This document shows, piece by piece, positions 1-10,765 of a stretch of 64,000 nucleotides of DNA; position 1 is the first letter of the stretch, and each line of letters begins with the position of its first letter. The notes under the pieces are model-generated. The model ran no database searches, was not told the origin of the DNA, and saw nothing but the letters and a program-made list of their open reading frames with translations. This stretch comes from Eudorina sp. 2006-703-Eu-15 (taxonomy: Eukaryota > Chlorophyta > Chlorophyceae > Chlamydomonadales > Volvocaceae), in contig BDSI01000011.1 in the NCBI GenBank assembly GCA_003117195.1, forward strand, positions 348,901-412,900. The letters run 5' to 3'. A program made the position numbers and the translations under genes.

Positions 1-573
1 TGCGTGCGCTGCTTGGGCTTGGGCCGGCTTGGGGATTTGGGTCGTTGCCGCATCTGGGTCGTTGGGGCCTCGGGTGGGGGACCGGTCTATTGGTGGGAGG
101 GGAGAAGGTGGCCAAGCGTCAGGGGCGGTGAGCTGGTTGCGCCGCACACGGCGGTTGTCGCAGGCATGGACGCATGGCCGGGCAGACAGACAGACAAATA
201 GACAAGTGACAGACAGACAAACATGCAAGTAACGCTTTGGTGGGTGCTTGCGTAGCTGGGGAGGGGCGGCGGGTACGGATCGGTTGGCGCGGGCAGGATG
301 CCGTTTATTTCCTCATGTGTGCATCCACCACAGAGCAGTCCTGGTATGGCCCCAAACCTGAAACCCCCTGTCTTTCTACTCCGTGCTGAACTTGTCTGTG
401 TTCGTCCTGGGCTTGTCTTCGTTTCACCCTGCTGCCATCCGCCCGTCCCTGCGGGTCTTCTTTCATTGCCGTGGTGCCACACTTCATCATCAAACAACGC
501 GGACGGTGAACCCATCTCGTGACGCGCCAGGCGCGCTCTGCAGCTGACGGCCCGAGTCAAGCCGCTGCTGGCC
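1..573. other. Left edge, no gene supported
   Basis: GC-rich, low-complexity DNA with short tandem motifs such as repeated ACAGACAG near 185-225. Short open frames exist on both strands but none shows a recognisable domain or a convincing splice pattern. The last 50 bases probably hold the 5' UTR and promoter of the TPR/J-domain gene that starts at 574. Confidence 0.4.
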
Positions 574-3446
574 ATGGCGTCGTACAATGCCGGCAGAGCA
601 GGGGATGAAGACGAACGGCAGGTGCGTACACGGCAGCACTGGGATGGCCGTGTTGGTGTCTCACCCCCCGGAATGGGGAGTGGGCAACGGTGTTCGTGTC
701 ACCCGAGCAGCACTGGATCTGAGATCCAGTCAACCGAGATCCAGTCAACCGAGATCCAGTCAACCGAGATCCAGTCAACCGAAGCAAGGGCGGCTCTGGA
801 CGGAATCCGTCCACCGGCCTCTGTCCCTCTGTTCCTCTGTCCCAAGGCGGTCTGATGGGCCCCGCGCTCCGCACTGTCCGGTGGCGCCTCCGGGCCGGAT
901 GAGGTGCGGAGCAGCAGGGCTTCGCGCACCGGCGCGCCCTCCGTTTCACGACCCAACCAGTGCCCCGCCACTTGTCTCCGCGCCGGCCCCGGCCCGTGTC
1001 CTCCCCTTACCTGGGCAAAAAGATGAACTTGAGACACACACACATGCACACACACAGTAACAGTCCTGTTCGGACTGCCTAAGGAATACACCCTAACACT
1101 CAGAATTTGGTGGTTGCGATCCGCGGATCTGTCAGTTTCAACCAAGTCACTTGGGGGCCCCCCTGAACCGTCGGCAGGAGGCCGAGGAGCTGGCGGAGGC
1201 AGCGGAGATCTGCGAGGCCATCTGCCGCAGCACGCAGGCCCGCCATACGGGCGACGCGATGCTCAAGCGCGTGCTGGAGGACTCGGAGAGCCTGGACATG
1301 GAGGGGCTCCGCCTGGTGGCCGATTTCTACCGCGAGGTGAGGGGTTCCGAATCGAAAATCGAGAGGGGAATCGGAAATCAAGCCTAGACCCGGGCATCCT
1401 TGCCGCATCTGTAGCAACTTCCTCACCTCCGCCCCTTGCTCAACCAAAACCCCAACCTGGCCCTGAGTCGGGTTGTTGGGTCAGGCCAGGGCGCCCAGGC
1501 CGCACCATGCCTTGCACTCAGTGTCTCTAAACTACGCCCTGGCTGGCGACCCCAAACCTATCAGCCAGCTGCCAGCTGCGGGAACGATGTGAAGCAGCTG
1601 CCGCAGGATAAACCCCAACCCGGCCCGCGGCCCCTCACCCGCGCCCTCACCAGGCCATCTCCCTGGCCCATGACCTGGACCTGGAGTCGGAGGCGCGGGC
1701 GCACCGGGCGCTGGGCCACCTGTACTGCAATGTACTGCGCATGACGCAGCGCGGGCTCGAGCACTACAAGATCGTGGTTCAGATGGGAGTCGCCATGATG
1801 CCGCGCGTGGTGCGTGTGTGTGCGTGTGTGCGGGTCTGTGTGCGTTTGTGCGAGGATCGGCAGCGTGGGGCTGCGACTTCCAACGTGCACATTGGAGTGG
1901 GACGGAAGCGTCAGGAGGCGTGGCGCGCTCCGTTAAAATAGGTTGAGAAAACCCAGGTAACCAACCCTTCCTTTAGTCCTTTTCAGTTCAGCAGCGCGGA
2001 AGGGCTGCAACCCTTGTTCCCCAAGCCTGGGCCCCTCGGTCGGGGTGCATCCATACCCACACGGTTCCTCTCTCCCCACCTCTGTCTACCAATTTCCTAT
2101 AACCCCCCTCGCCCCTCACCCCTCGCCCCTCGCCTCCCTGATCCTGAAAGTCTGCTTTGTGGGTCTGCTCTGGGCTGCTTGTCTGCCGTATCATTTCATA
2201 AGACGCCGCTCGGCACCCCGGGTCGGTCGCCGCCCGCAGGTCAGCCACACGGACTGGTACCAGGAGGCGCGCACAGCGGTGCTCAAGGCCCAGCAGGAGA
2301 AGGAGGCGGAGGAGGAACGCGCGCGCGCCACCACCCGGGCGCCGCTGCTGGAGGAGCTGGCGCCGGAGCTGGAGGAGCTCAAGAAAGCGGCGGAGAAGGT
2401 ACGGTAGCTGCGCCCGACCAGAGCCTCCCGCGGCGCGCCACCAGGAAAAGGAAATGCGGGTTCGCGCGGACCTGCCCAAGGACCCCTGCCGATAGATAAA
2501 GAGATAATTAGGAGGATCTGGCGTTTCCGCCCTCAGGATCGGTCCTCGTCGTCCTTGGACGACTTGGATCAACACGGCTTGTCGGGGAAATGGACTTGCA
2601 GAGGAGCTCTCATATCGACATGGAACTGCTGCACACAATCGAAAGCCGCGCAAGGGATGTCATCTTGCACTCAACCCGTCGCTCCCCGACCCTCAGCGCC
2701 GCTTCCCCTTGCCGCTGCTCGCCTGCCCTACGTGCCCACGCGGCAGGGCGCGCACGTGCTGGTGCGGCATGTGTACGAGAAACACCCGCCCCCCGGCCTG
2801 GCCGCCGGGTTTGTGGTCACCGCGGAGATGGTCCTGGGTGCGAACATCAAGGACACGCTGCGCCGGGCGGTCATCGCGTACCACCCGGACAAGCAGGTGT
2901 CGCAGCCGCGGCGGTGGCAGGTGCTGGCCGAGGAGATCACCAAGGAGCTCAACGTCAAGTAGGTGCTGTGCTTTCGGTTGAGGGCCTTGATGTCTTCCTC
3001 GAGCGGTTGTGGGGGGATGTGGGTCCGTTGGGAACCGTGATACCGTGTTTGTGAAGCAACAACAGCGGGAGCAGCAGCAACAGCGGCGATTGCGCTCCTT
3101 TCGGGGTTTGGTGTATGTTTCACATGAAAATTATTTTTGGCGGTGTATAATGTTTGGTGTACATAACAGCTTCGGCATGTGTTTAACAAAAAGCCCACCC
3201 AGAACCGCCCAGGTCCGGATACTTACCAAAACCTCGGCATGTGTGTGTGTGTGTGCGAGATGTGACCCCTGGAGGGCGGGCTGGGCGCCTACACCGGTTG
3301 CGGGCTTCCGCCCTGGGGTATCACGGCGCAGGTGCATTTAGCGGCGGCGTGGTGGCCTGACCCACGAATGGGCCCGCCCGGTGCGTGCATTCGAAAGCGG
3401 CCTCGCATCCGAACCTTCCCATCGCAGGTACCAGTGCATGAAATAA
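574..3446 (+). CDS. TPR and J-domain protein (co-chaperone-like)
   Basis: Six exons keep one frame: 574-621, 1136-1336, 1654-1809, 2240-2398, 2747-2958 and 3428-3446 (264 aa). The start sits in a good context (gccATGG) and each junction has GT-AG ends; the last intron splits a Lys codon and the protein then ends YQCMK. Residues about 60-130 are helical and TPR-like (motif ARAHRALGHLYCNVL). An acidic Glu-rich helix follows (about 150-188). The C-terminal 75 residues form a J-like segment with the HPD tripeptide at 234-236 (AYHPDKQ). J-domains of this kind normally stimulate Hsp70 ATPase, so a co-chaperone role is inferred; the client is unknown. Intron 1 carries a 15-bp minisatellite. A TGTAA motif, used as a poly(A) signal in volvocalean algae, lies at 3828-3832. 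Exon 1 is the least certain part. Confidence 0.7.
721..780. repeat. 15-bp minisatellite, four copies
   Basis: Four perfect copies of GAGATCCAGTCAACC in tandem within intron 1 of the TPR/J-domain gene. Together with the preceding ACTGGATCT the first copy forms a 19-bp palindrome at 712-730. Confidence 0.95.
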
Positions 3447-4489
3447 AGCAGTTTGAAGCCATGGGGACAGTGGAGCCGGTCACTCTGAGCTGTGGAGCCG
3501 GACACCGGGGCAGCAAGGCAGGGCGACGGCCAGCTCTGGTCGACCACCTATTTCCAGCACGGCGAGACGGAGACCGCGAGGGGGGGGGGGGGCAGTAGGG
3601 TCGACGGCAGCTTTGCATGGCAGCGCCGGCGTGCGTCTGCGGTTGAGGGTCTGAGGCTTTGCGGCGGCGATGGCTGCCACAGCGCCCGACAGCTGTTCTA
3701 CGTCAGTGGGCGGATACTACACTTACGACGGAGATAGTACTACGAAATGGTGGGCGGCATGGCACATACCAATGGTGGTGATGCCATCTGTTAATGTGTT
3801 TATGGTTGATGCCATACAGGTATGATATGTAAAAGTATTGTGGCACACAAGCCAACACCCGTTGTGGCTTCATCTGGTTATCTGATCCCCGGGTGACATT
3901 GATGGTTCCAGTTTCCTATGAAGCGCGGGAGTACTCGAAGGGGTCTTGGGGCGCGGCAATGGCAATGATCAGGGAAGTGGCCGGCCATTTCCCGCCGTAC
4001 AAATGTCATGTTGGTGGGTTTCGACGTCCGTAGGTTTCGATGTTTTGGCGAGTGCCGTTGGGTTGACTGGGCGTTGGTTGAGTTGGCTCGTTGATGTGGA
4101 GATGAAGAATTCACCTGGCCTGACCAGAGCACCTGGTTTTCAGGTTTTTGAGTATTGAAGTGACATCGGCAGGGACATCGTCTGATCGTGAGCATCTGAT
4201 GTGATGCACGGCGATGCATGGGTCGAAGTTATAAGATTTGCACCGATGATCTGCGGGGTCCATTGCAACATAATTAACCGTTGATCCCTCGGGGGCCGCT
4301 GTAACGCTCATTCATTCATTCATACAACATAACTAATGAAAGGGTTGCCCTGTTGTCCACGAGACAGTTGAGACAACAGTCGCAACAACGTTGGTTTCTG
4401 GCCTGCCATTGAAAGCTGCGCTGCGCAGCACAACAACAGCGCGACGGGCAGCTGGTGCAGTACAAACTTAGTAACTAACGCAGCACGGC
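3447..4489. other. Intergenic DNA after the J-domain gene
   Basis: Holds the 3' UTR of the preceding gene, a run of 13 G at 3580-3592, and a copy of the ATTC-tailed dispersed repeat at 4238-4323. No further gene is seen. Confidence 0.5.
4238..4323 (+). repeat. Dispersed repeat family A, copy 1
   Basis: Contains the family core in plus orientation: ACCGTTGATCCCTCGGGGGC, then CGCTGTAACG, then a (CATT)n tail at its right end. A second, degraded core (CACCGATGATCTGCGGGGTC) lies just upstream within the same copy. Related copies lie near 10.3, 10.6, 17.7, 24.0, 37.6 and 63.5 kb. Confidence 0.7.
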
Positions 4490-5100
4490 ATGCTGACGCG
4501 ACGTGGAATGAGCGTTACATTCGGTTGCGTCAGTAAATTGTTGACTGTTTCGGCGACCGGCCTGGCTTTACGCGTACCCCACCTGTTTGTGTGTGGTGGC
4601 CAGACGCGAGGGATTCCTGCATGTACGGTACCTATAAGAATGACACTGTTGGTTGTGCGGACGGCCTCCAACTGCCTACGTTCCCAGCATTTGCGTGCCA
4701 ATGGAATCACGCACCCCGACGGGCAATCCAGCAGGCGGGCGCGTGGTTTTACTGCCGGCAGGGCGTCGGCCCTCCTCCAAGGGTCGTCCCGGCCGGACTG
4801 CATGCTCCTCGCCGCCTGGGCCGGAGCGGGCGGAGACCCCCCCTGTCGCTTAGCGCTCGCTCGTTTTTTTCATGCACCAAAAGCATTTATGGGCAGAAGA
4901 GTCCACTATGAGGCTATGGTGCCCCATCATCCTGGGTGCCGGGGGCCGGTCATGATGATGCGATCAGGAGGACGGGACCGCTGTCCAACCGGCGTGCGCA
5001 GCCGTCCACAGTACGGAGGACCTTTCGGTGCACCAGAACGGGAACGCACCCACTTGTGCGGACTGTGTACGGCTGTACGGCACTCCTGGGATTTCTCATG
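4490..5100 (+). CDS. Doubtful open frame, possible 5' exon
   Basis: An ATG-initiated frame of 203 codons ends exactly at a good donor (TCATG|gtaagc at 5100/5101), and a good acceptor (ctcctctccccag) follows at about 5305. No domain is recognised. The composition (many Arg, Cys, Pro) also fits a random frame in GC-rich DNA, and the phase into the next acceptor gives only a short continuation. I would not treat it as a gene without transcript support. Confidence 0.15.
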
Positions 5101-5404
5101 GTAAGCACATCCGGGCGTCGCGGTAACGGTAATGAAATGATCACCCATTCAACCACTCACTCACGACTTGCACTACGTCGCATCCGCAGCGATACCCACC
5201 CTGTTGTTCAACCCTCCTCAGATCGCTTCCCCGTTCGACACCGTCCACAGCGGCGAGACACGCCACATGCAGAGGCGCACCTTCCCCCCCACGCTCCTCT
5301 CCCCAGGCTGTCGCTTCGGAGGAAGCACGCGCTGACCGCCTCGCTTGTGGACACAAAGACAAGCGTGCGGTGAATGTCGTCATTCGGGCCGCGGCCGCGC
5401 CGCA

Positions 5405-5872
5405 CCCGCCACTCCGTCGTCGACCTCGTTTCCGCCGTTGACGCCCCGTCCTGACGACATCTCCTGGGCCGTGGCGGTGCCTGCCCGCCCAACCCGCGCG
5501 CCCGAGGCCCGCTCGATTGCGAGACCCGTCACGGTGCTCGTCCCCGTTCCCGCGCTCGCCCCCGTCCCTGGTCCTGTCCCGGCTCCCGGATCCGACCCCG
5601 GATCATCGGGTCTCGTCCCCGGCCGCATTAGCCGCACCCCTGGGTCGCCGCTCGGGCCCGGCCCTGGCCCCCCATCAGCCGCAGACTCGGAGGCCGCCAC
5701 TGGTCCCGCACCCGCCGGCGGTCCCGACTCGCCATCGTGCAACTCCGTCCCACCTCCCGGCCGCGCGGCCATGACCGAGCCCGGCTCCGGGCCGGGCGCC
5801 CGGCACTCGCCCGCGCTCCCCGACGGCCAGGGCTTCAGCCCGACGATGGTAGGGTACGGCAATTCCTCCAAG
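5405..5872 (+). CDS. Pro/Gly/Ala-rich open frame, possible exon
   Basis: About 155 codons without a stop, very rich in Pro, Gly, Ala and Ser and GC-rich at third positions, ending at a plausible donor (TCCAAG|gtgcga). The opposite strand is also open over the same span, which is common in GC-rich low-complexity DNA, so strand and reality are uncertain. If real it would be a disordered linker region. Confidence 0.2.
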
Positions 5873-7017
5873 GTGCGACTGTAGGGGCGCCTTGCGGCAG
5901 CGGCGGGCGGCCACAGGCTGTCCTTGTCAGGCGCGCGGTGGAAACCGAACGGGGAGGGCCCGTGCGGCGTGGCGGGGGCCGGCGAGCCGGTGAACTGCCA
6001 CCAATTGCCCGCCTGTCATCCCACAGGGCGTGAGGGTGCAGGGGCCGGGAACCTAAGTTACGGGAGCGCCAAGCGTGCGACCAGCAGGCAGGCGGGCGAG
6101 GACGACTAGACCAGAATCGCGCCCCCTATCGGAATCCATCGTAACCATGCTGATCGGGCAGGCGCTGCTTGCACAAGGAAGCGGGAGCCACCCGCGCTGG
6201 AGACTGGGTGCGGCTGGGGTGCTGCGTTGTCGAGGCCGGCTCTCACAGCAGCGCAAGTTCAGTCCGGCCCAGCTGAGCCCCGCGGCCGCCGCAGCAACTG
6301 CAGGCGGAAATCTAGGCGATCATGCGTTTGCGTCTTCGCGACGACCCGCCGGACTGACCGGCGGGCCCCCAGGCACAGGCGAGCCCTGGGAAATAGATGC
6401 ATCCGCATGCACCGCACCGCCCACCTGCCAATCCAGCGGCGAGCTGCTGGCCGAGCGACCCACCAACAGCGACTTGGCCCAGTCCCCGCTCAACACCACC
6501 TGAGGGCGCGCGTGTGTGTAAAAGGTAATTGTGTGCGTGTGTGTTGCTTAGTAGGCAGAGCAGACGTGTGTGACATGCACAGGCGGATTAGCGCCCGAAG
6601 GTTGCCCGTATGCGTATAAAATATACCCATTGCCCGACCCATACAAAAAAGAACCGTGTGTGTGTGGTGGTGGTGGGGAAGTAGGTTGAAAGGGGTGAAG
6701 CAGGGTGCGGGCCAGGCGGTGGAGTGGGTATATAGGCGTGTGTGGGCAACAACGCACGGACGCGGGCGCCGTGACAACCTTGTGCGTGGATGGAAGCCGT
6801 CGCCGATGAAGGCCGGGTGGGGCGCGTCGGTACACCAGACAGGAGAGCCCCACACCCCCTTTTTGTGCCAAAAACGTCTTTGGCCGCAACGGACACAGGA
6901 GCGCACCACAGCTGCTTGGATTGCGCCCTCCGGGTCGGCAGGAAACCGGCCCACGATTCCCGCTGCCCCGTCTGCAGCGGGATGACGAGCACGTCGCGTT
7001 CCGCACCCGAGCCGTAC
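5873..7017. other. GC- and GT-rich stretch, no gene resolved
   Basis: Short open frames on both strands, GT/CA microsatellite patches around 6505-6545 and 6655-6675, no recognisable domain. The last few hundred bases may contain the unseen 3' end of the Orai-like gene on the minus strand. Confidence 0.35.
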
Positions 7018-8842
7018 CGTGTACAGGAAGCCCGCGGCCATGAGCACCGCCGTTATGATGACGGTGGAGGGCGACGTCGCGAACTTCAGGTAGCCCGCCA
7101 GGCCCATCACCGCAAAAAACGTGGGGATGCCTTCGGGCGACGGACGCGGCGCAAGCAGCATGGCGCGCATAGGGGTCAAGCATCCACTTATCCATCTATG
7201 CATCCATCCATACTCACGAGAAGTCTGTCCCAGGATGCCCCGTTCGGGGTTTTACGGCGGTGAACCGGATATGGTATGGCGGTGCCGGGCGGCCCAGGCC
7301 AATGTTTGCCCTGAGTAGAGGGGTCCGCCGCCACTACTGCTACTGCTCCTACTCTTGCTACTGCAGCTGCTGGTCGCTTCCGGACGGACCTGACAGGAAC
7401 AGCGCCAGGGCGGTCCTCCAGAGGCCCTCACAGCGGGACTCCCAGTGGCGCTGGAAGTCACGGCGAGGGGCGGGGGGCGGCGCTGCTGCCGCCGCCGCCA
7501 CCGCCGCTGCGGACGAGCTCTCCGGTTCAAGCTCCCTGCGCGTGGTCCACCGGGGGCGTGCGGCGGTGGGGCAGGGGAACAGGCGCAGCGCGAGGGGTGG
7601 CCGATGCCGACGGTCTCTCCATGGCATGACAGAGCGCGGGTGTTTTGCTTGCCGCTTGCGCTTTTCGCCCCCTCTTTGGAAAGTAGAAATGCAGGTTGCA
7701 TGGAAGTGTGCTTGGGCCTGGGCGGTCCGGGTGGGTTTCTCGCTGAACACACATATACACACACACACACCGGGTGTCTTCACGAAGCACACACGCCCTA
7801 TCTGACTCACACGCGAGCGGCCGCCCAATCGCGCAGCCGCCACAGGTACTCAGTCTCCTCCTCATCCGTGATGTAACTGCATCACCATCATTAGCAGCAG
7901 CAGTACGACCATCATGCCATGGCTCGCGCTGGAGCCGACCAGTGGTTGGGCAACGATGCTGACTCGCCCCGCTGACGCTGACGATTGTGTGCGTGACGCG
8001 GAGTCTGTGCGAATTCTTCGTGTCAAGACTCCAAAACACGGCGTGCTGACTGCCCTGCCTTCCATCCCGTCTCGGCCCTCCGCATGCATCACCTGCATCG
8101 AGAGGCTGTGTCTCCAATAATGCCCTGTGCCCACACCGTCCATACGCCTGTGGAGCAACTCCCGTCAGCCCACAACTAAGCCCACGAGACCGACCTTTTG
8201 CCTATCTTGACCACGCTGCTGAGCAGGAGGGTGCACAACACACAGCTGTTGAGTTCGAAGCCCACCTGCGCAAGTGTGAGCACCAGCCGATAGGTAATGT
8301 CCGAGTTGACGGGTGCACGACTGAATGTGCGGGCGACGGGGACCTCGGTGTAGTGAAGCACCCACCGTCAACGCGGTGGCCACACCGAAGAAGGGGAGCA
8401 CAGGGTTATCAGAGGACGCCGTGTACTGGAAGTCGTAGAACGCACTGACAGCAAACCCAGCTGTCAACGCGCCGAGCTGCGCCAGGCACTTTAACATCTC
8501 GGCAGCCTCTTCCACATCCCTTCTATTCTTGTCAACATAACGATTCCAGAGAGCGCGGCAATTATTTAGAACCTGCTGTTCAACATTGTAGGCCCTCCAC
8601 TCACGTAACAACTGCCTGCAGCCAAAGATCAACGCCAACACCTGACTATGTTGGCTGTAGGATTCTGGCAACCGGCTTAACTCACACGTCAGTCACCTGT
8701 GGACACGCTTCTCATCTTCGAGCTCACGCTTCCAAGCGCGCCAAGCAAGGTCATCGTTTCGCCAGCAACGTTGCTCCTCTCGGAATGCCCGAGAGCATGA
8801 CGTCTCCCATCCGCTAAGGATTGTTTCCAAGGCCTGTGCCAT
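7018..8842 (-). CDS. Orai/CRAC-like four-helix membrane channel (frameshifted)
   Basis: Minus-strand exons: 8842-8697, 8654-8195, 7876-7811, 7535-7390, 7130-7018; phases match at every junction, and the 3' end beyond 7018 is unresolved. Four hydrophobic segments appear in order: QLGALTAGFAVSAFY; PVLPFFGVATALTVG continuing into LVLTLAQVGFELNSCVLCTL; LWRTALALFLSGIPTFFAVM; TVIITAVLMAAGFLYT. The first resembles Orai transmembrane helix 1 (GFAMVAMVEVQ), with Asp123 where the Orai pore Glu lies. Orai proteins form plasma-membrane store-operated calcium channels; assignment here is by motif only. Oddities: near 8365 the frame must shift by one base to keep the second helix hydrophobic, and intron 1 is only 42 nt and would otherwise be an in-frame TGA. 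It may be a recent pseudogene or contain a sequencing indel. A different tetraspan family is possible. Confidence 0.5.
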
Positions 8843-9600
8843 TTTCGGTAGGACCGGCTGGTCAAAACTCCTTTGCAACCATTGACCATAAGATTAAAGC
8901 TGGCGAGACAGAAGATTAAACCTCAAGAGGAAGGTCTCAACACTCGGATGGCTGATACAAGGGAACGCAGCGTATTTGCATATTGAAAACCGTGTGGAGA
9001 ATGTCCGGCGCTTATCTTCTGAATCGTGGAAGAATATCAATCTCGTATTGTATGATGTAAAGGATGGATGGTTCCATTTCATTGTACCCGGACGCCCGGG
9101 ACCTAACGGCTGCCTTCTATGACATGGCTAAGCGTTGCAGCAAGCTTCTGTTTGTTCATCCGAAATCTTTCGTTCGCATGACACCATGGCCCATGCCTGT
9201 ATGAGAACATGTTGCAACTTGCCAGTCCTGTCCAGAATCCGACCTGGGAACAACCTGGTCGTTGCCGATCACAACCTCAAAAACCTCAATCTGTATCCGT
9301 CTACGTATTATGCTTGGTTTCGGGACGGCTCGGTGCGCGATGTACGGGTACCCCTGGTCTCGGAGCACTCACCATTTAAAACCTTATCATAGACGCGACA
9401 AAAACACGTATTCCACAAGAACAATACTTGTCATTCTTGTGTACATATGCATGCGGGTCTCGAACTGTCTCCTTATGAAGTTACCCGGACACTATTCAAC
9501 CCAGCAGGTCACGCATGGTGGATCAAACAATCGCCTCACACAGGGAACTTAGCCCGTGCGCCCGTTCTGTATAAAATTATATGAATTGCAAAGTATTAGA

Positions 9601-9805
9601 AGCCGAAGAGGGAAAGCAGACCGATTTTATGCGATCACACCCGCAAATTGGTGACCATCACCAAGGAAAGCCGCCCCTAGAGAAGGTCGGCTGCCCCTAG
9701 AAAATACATTACGTGCAGGAGTATCGCTGCGGTTCATGCTTTATACGCCAAAAGAGCCCGCGAAGTCAAATGTCTATGCGTCCCAATGCGTCGGGCCGTA
9801 CAACC
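9601..9805. repeat. Direct repeat unit 1
   Basis: Shares with unit 2 at 9936-10125 several blocks in the same order and spacing, including AAAGCAGACCGA, CGCAAATTGGTGACC, CCAAGGAAAGCCGCCC and GCAGGAGTATCGCTGCG. Divergence is roughly one base in five by eye. No coding potential. Confidence 0.85.
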
Positions 9806-9935
9806 ACCTACAACGCGGCATGTCCCTGCTCGTCCCTCGCTTTTGCCCTCTCATACTTTGTATTCCTGCGTCTTTAGACTATTCTTAAAATTGCAGACAA
9901 ATGATAAGGTGGTTGTGTAAGGATCAGAATCTTCA

Positions 9936-10125
9936 GCTAAAGAAAGCAGACCGAATTCATGCGGTCACTCTCGCAAATTGGTGACCGTTACCAAGGAAAG
10001 CCGCCCGTCGTGAAGATCGGCGGGGCCTAGAGAATACATTTCATGCAGGAGTATCGCTGCGAGTCACGCCTTCAACGCATCACGAGGCAGAGAAATCAAG
10101 TGCGTCGTGCCGTACAGAGCACTCG
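9936..10125. repeat. Direct repeat unit 2
   Basis: Second member of the pair, about 335 bp downstream of unit 1 and in the same orientation. Origin unknown: either a local tandem duplication or two copies of an unrecognised element. Confidence 0.85.
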
Positions 10126-10287
10126 TTACTTAACAGGAAAATAACACGACGTCGAACATGGCGGAACGACAGGACTAGATACCACATCCGAACGTCGCTC
10201 CACAAATAGAAATCTTTACAGCCGAGTACGCCCGTGCATCTGCACTGCTTGTCATTGATCCCTTGCTATGATCGATGCGCATGGCGA

Positions 10288-10559
10288 CATGAATGAATGA
10301 ATGAATGTTACAGCGGACCCCAACGGGATCATCGGTGTATACCAGAGCAAGCCCCAGTAGGCCCCACCGCCAAGGCGGCAGGTCACCTCCACACCACAAC
10401 GCCGCACCCAAAGAAAACACACCGGGCCATAACCCCAACCAGTCAGACACCGAAGCAAGCAGAGGCGCGCAGCGGGGCAACACTACCAAAGGGATAGGCA
10501 CAGCAGCGGGCATAACGTACAGCAGCGGGCGACATGTAGGAGGAAGAGCGAGGCTGTAA
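10288..10559 (-). repeat. Dispersed repeat family A, copy 2 (long)
   Basis: Read on the minus strand it ends GGGGTCCGCTGTAAC followed by (ATTC)4. Its body matches the plus-strand copy at 17512-17713 over about 200 bp, including CCTATCCCTTTGGTAGTG, TGTTGCCCCGCTGC and GGTGGGGCCTACTGGGGCTT. The tail plus 5'-variable length suggests the 3' end of a non-LTR retroposon or a SINE. Confidence 0.8.
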
Positions 10560-10765
10560 GTATTATTATTATTAGGATGTTACAGCGGACCCCGCGGGTC
10601 ATCGGTGACAGCCCCGGCGACAGCCGAGGCTTCCTCACCATACACTGCCTAAATGAACTAACGCCACCATGGCGCTCCGGACAGGCTCCCCAAGTGCACC
10701 GAAACACTCCCCGGGCCCACACTACCCCGTTCCTGAGAACCAACCATGGCAAGGGATAAAGCCCG
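10560..10765 (-). repeat. Dispersed repeat family A, copy 3
   Basis: Minus-strand copy abutting copy 2. It ends ACCCGCGGGGTCCGCTGTAAC, here split as core ACCCGCGGGGTCCGC plus TGTAAC, and its tail is (ATA)n instead of (ATTC)n. The upstream body differs from copy 2, so the two may be distinct subfamilies sharing a 3' end. The far boundary is uncertain. Confidence 0.6.

Larger units (their letters stand above)
8843..10287. other. Intergenic DNA with a long imperfect direct repeat
   Basis: No gene is recognised. The only clear structure is a pair of diverged direct repeats at 9601-9805 and 9936-10125 (separate entries). Confidence 0.5.

Noticed and set aside
3239..3256. GT/CA microsatellites here and near 1027-1055, 1810-1850, 6535-6665 and 7757-7775 as possible functional repeats
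   Set aside because: Short simple repeats typical of introns and intergenic DNA in such genomes; no evidence of function.
5380..5871. Minus-strand Gly/Pro-rich open frame opposite the 5405-5872 frame
   Set aside because: Mirror of the same low-complexity GC-rich sequence, begins only at a TTG, no domain.
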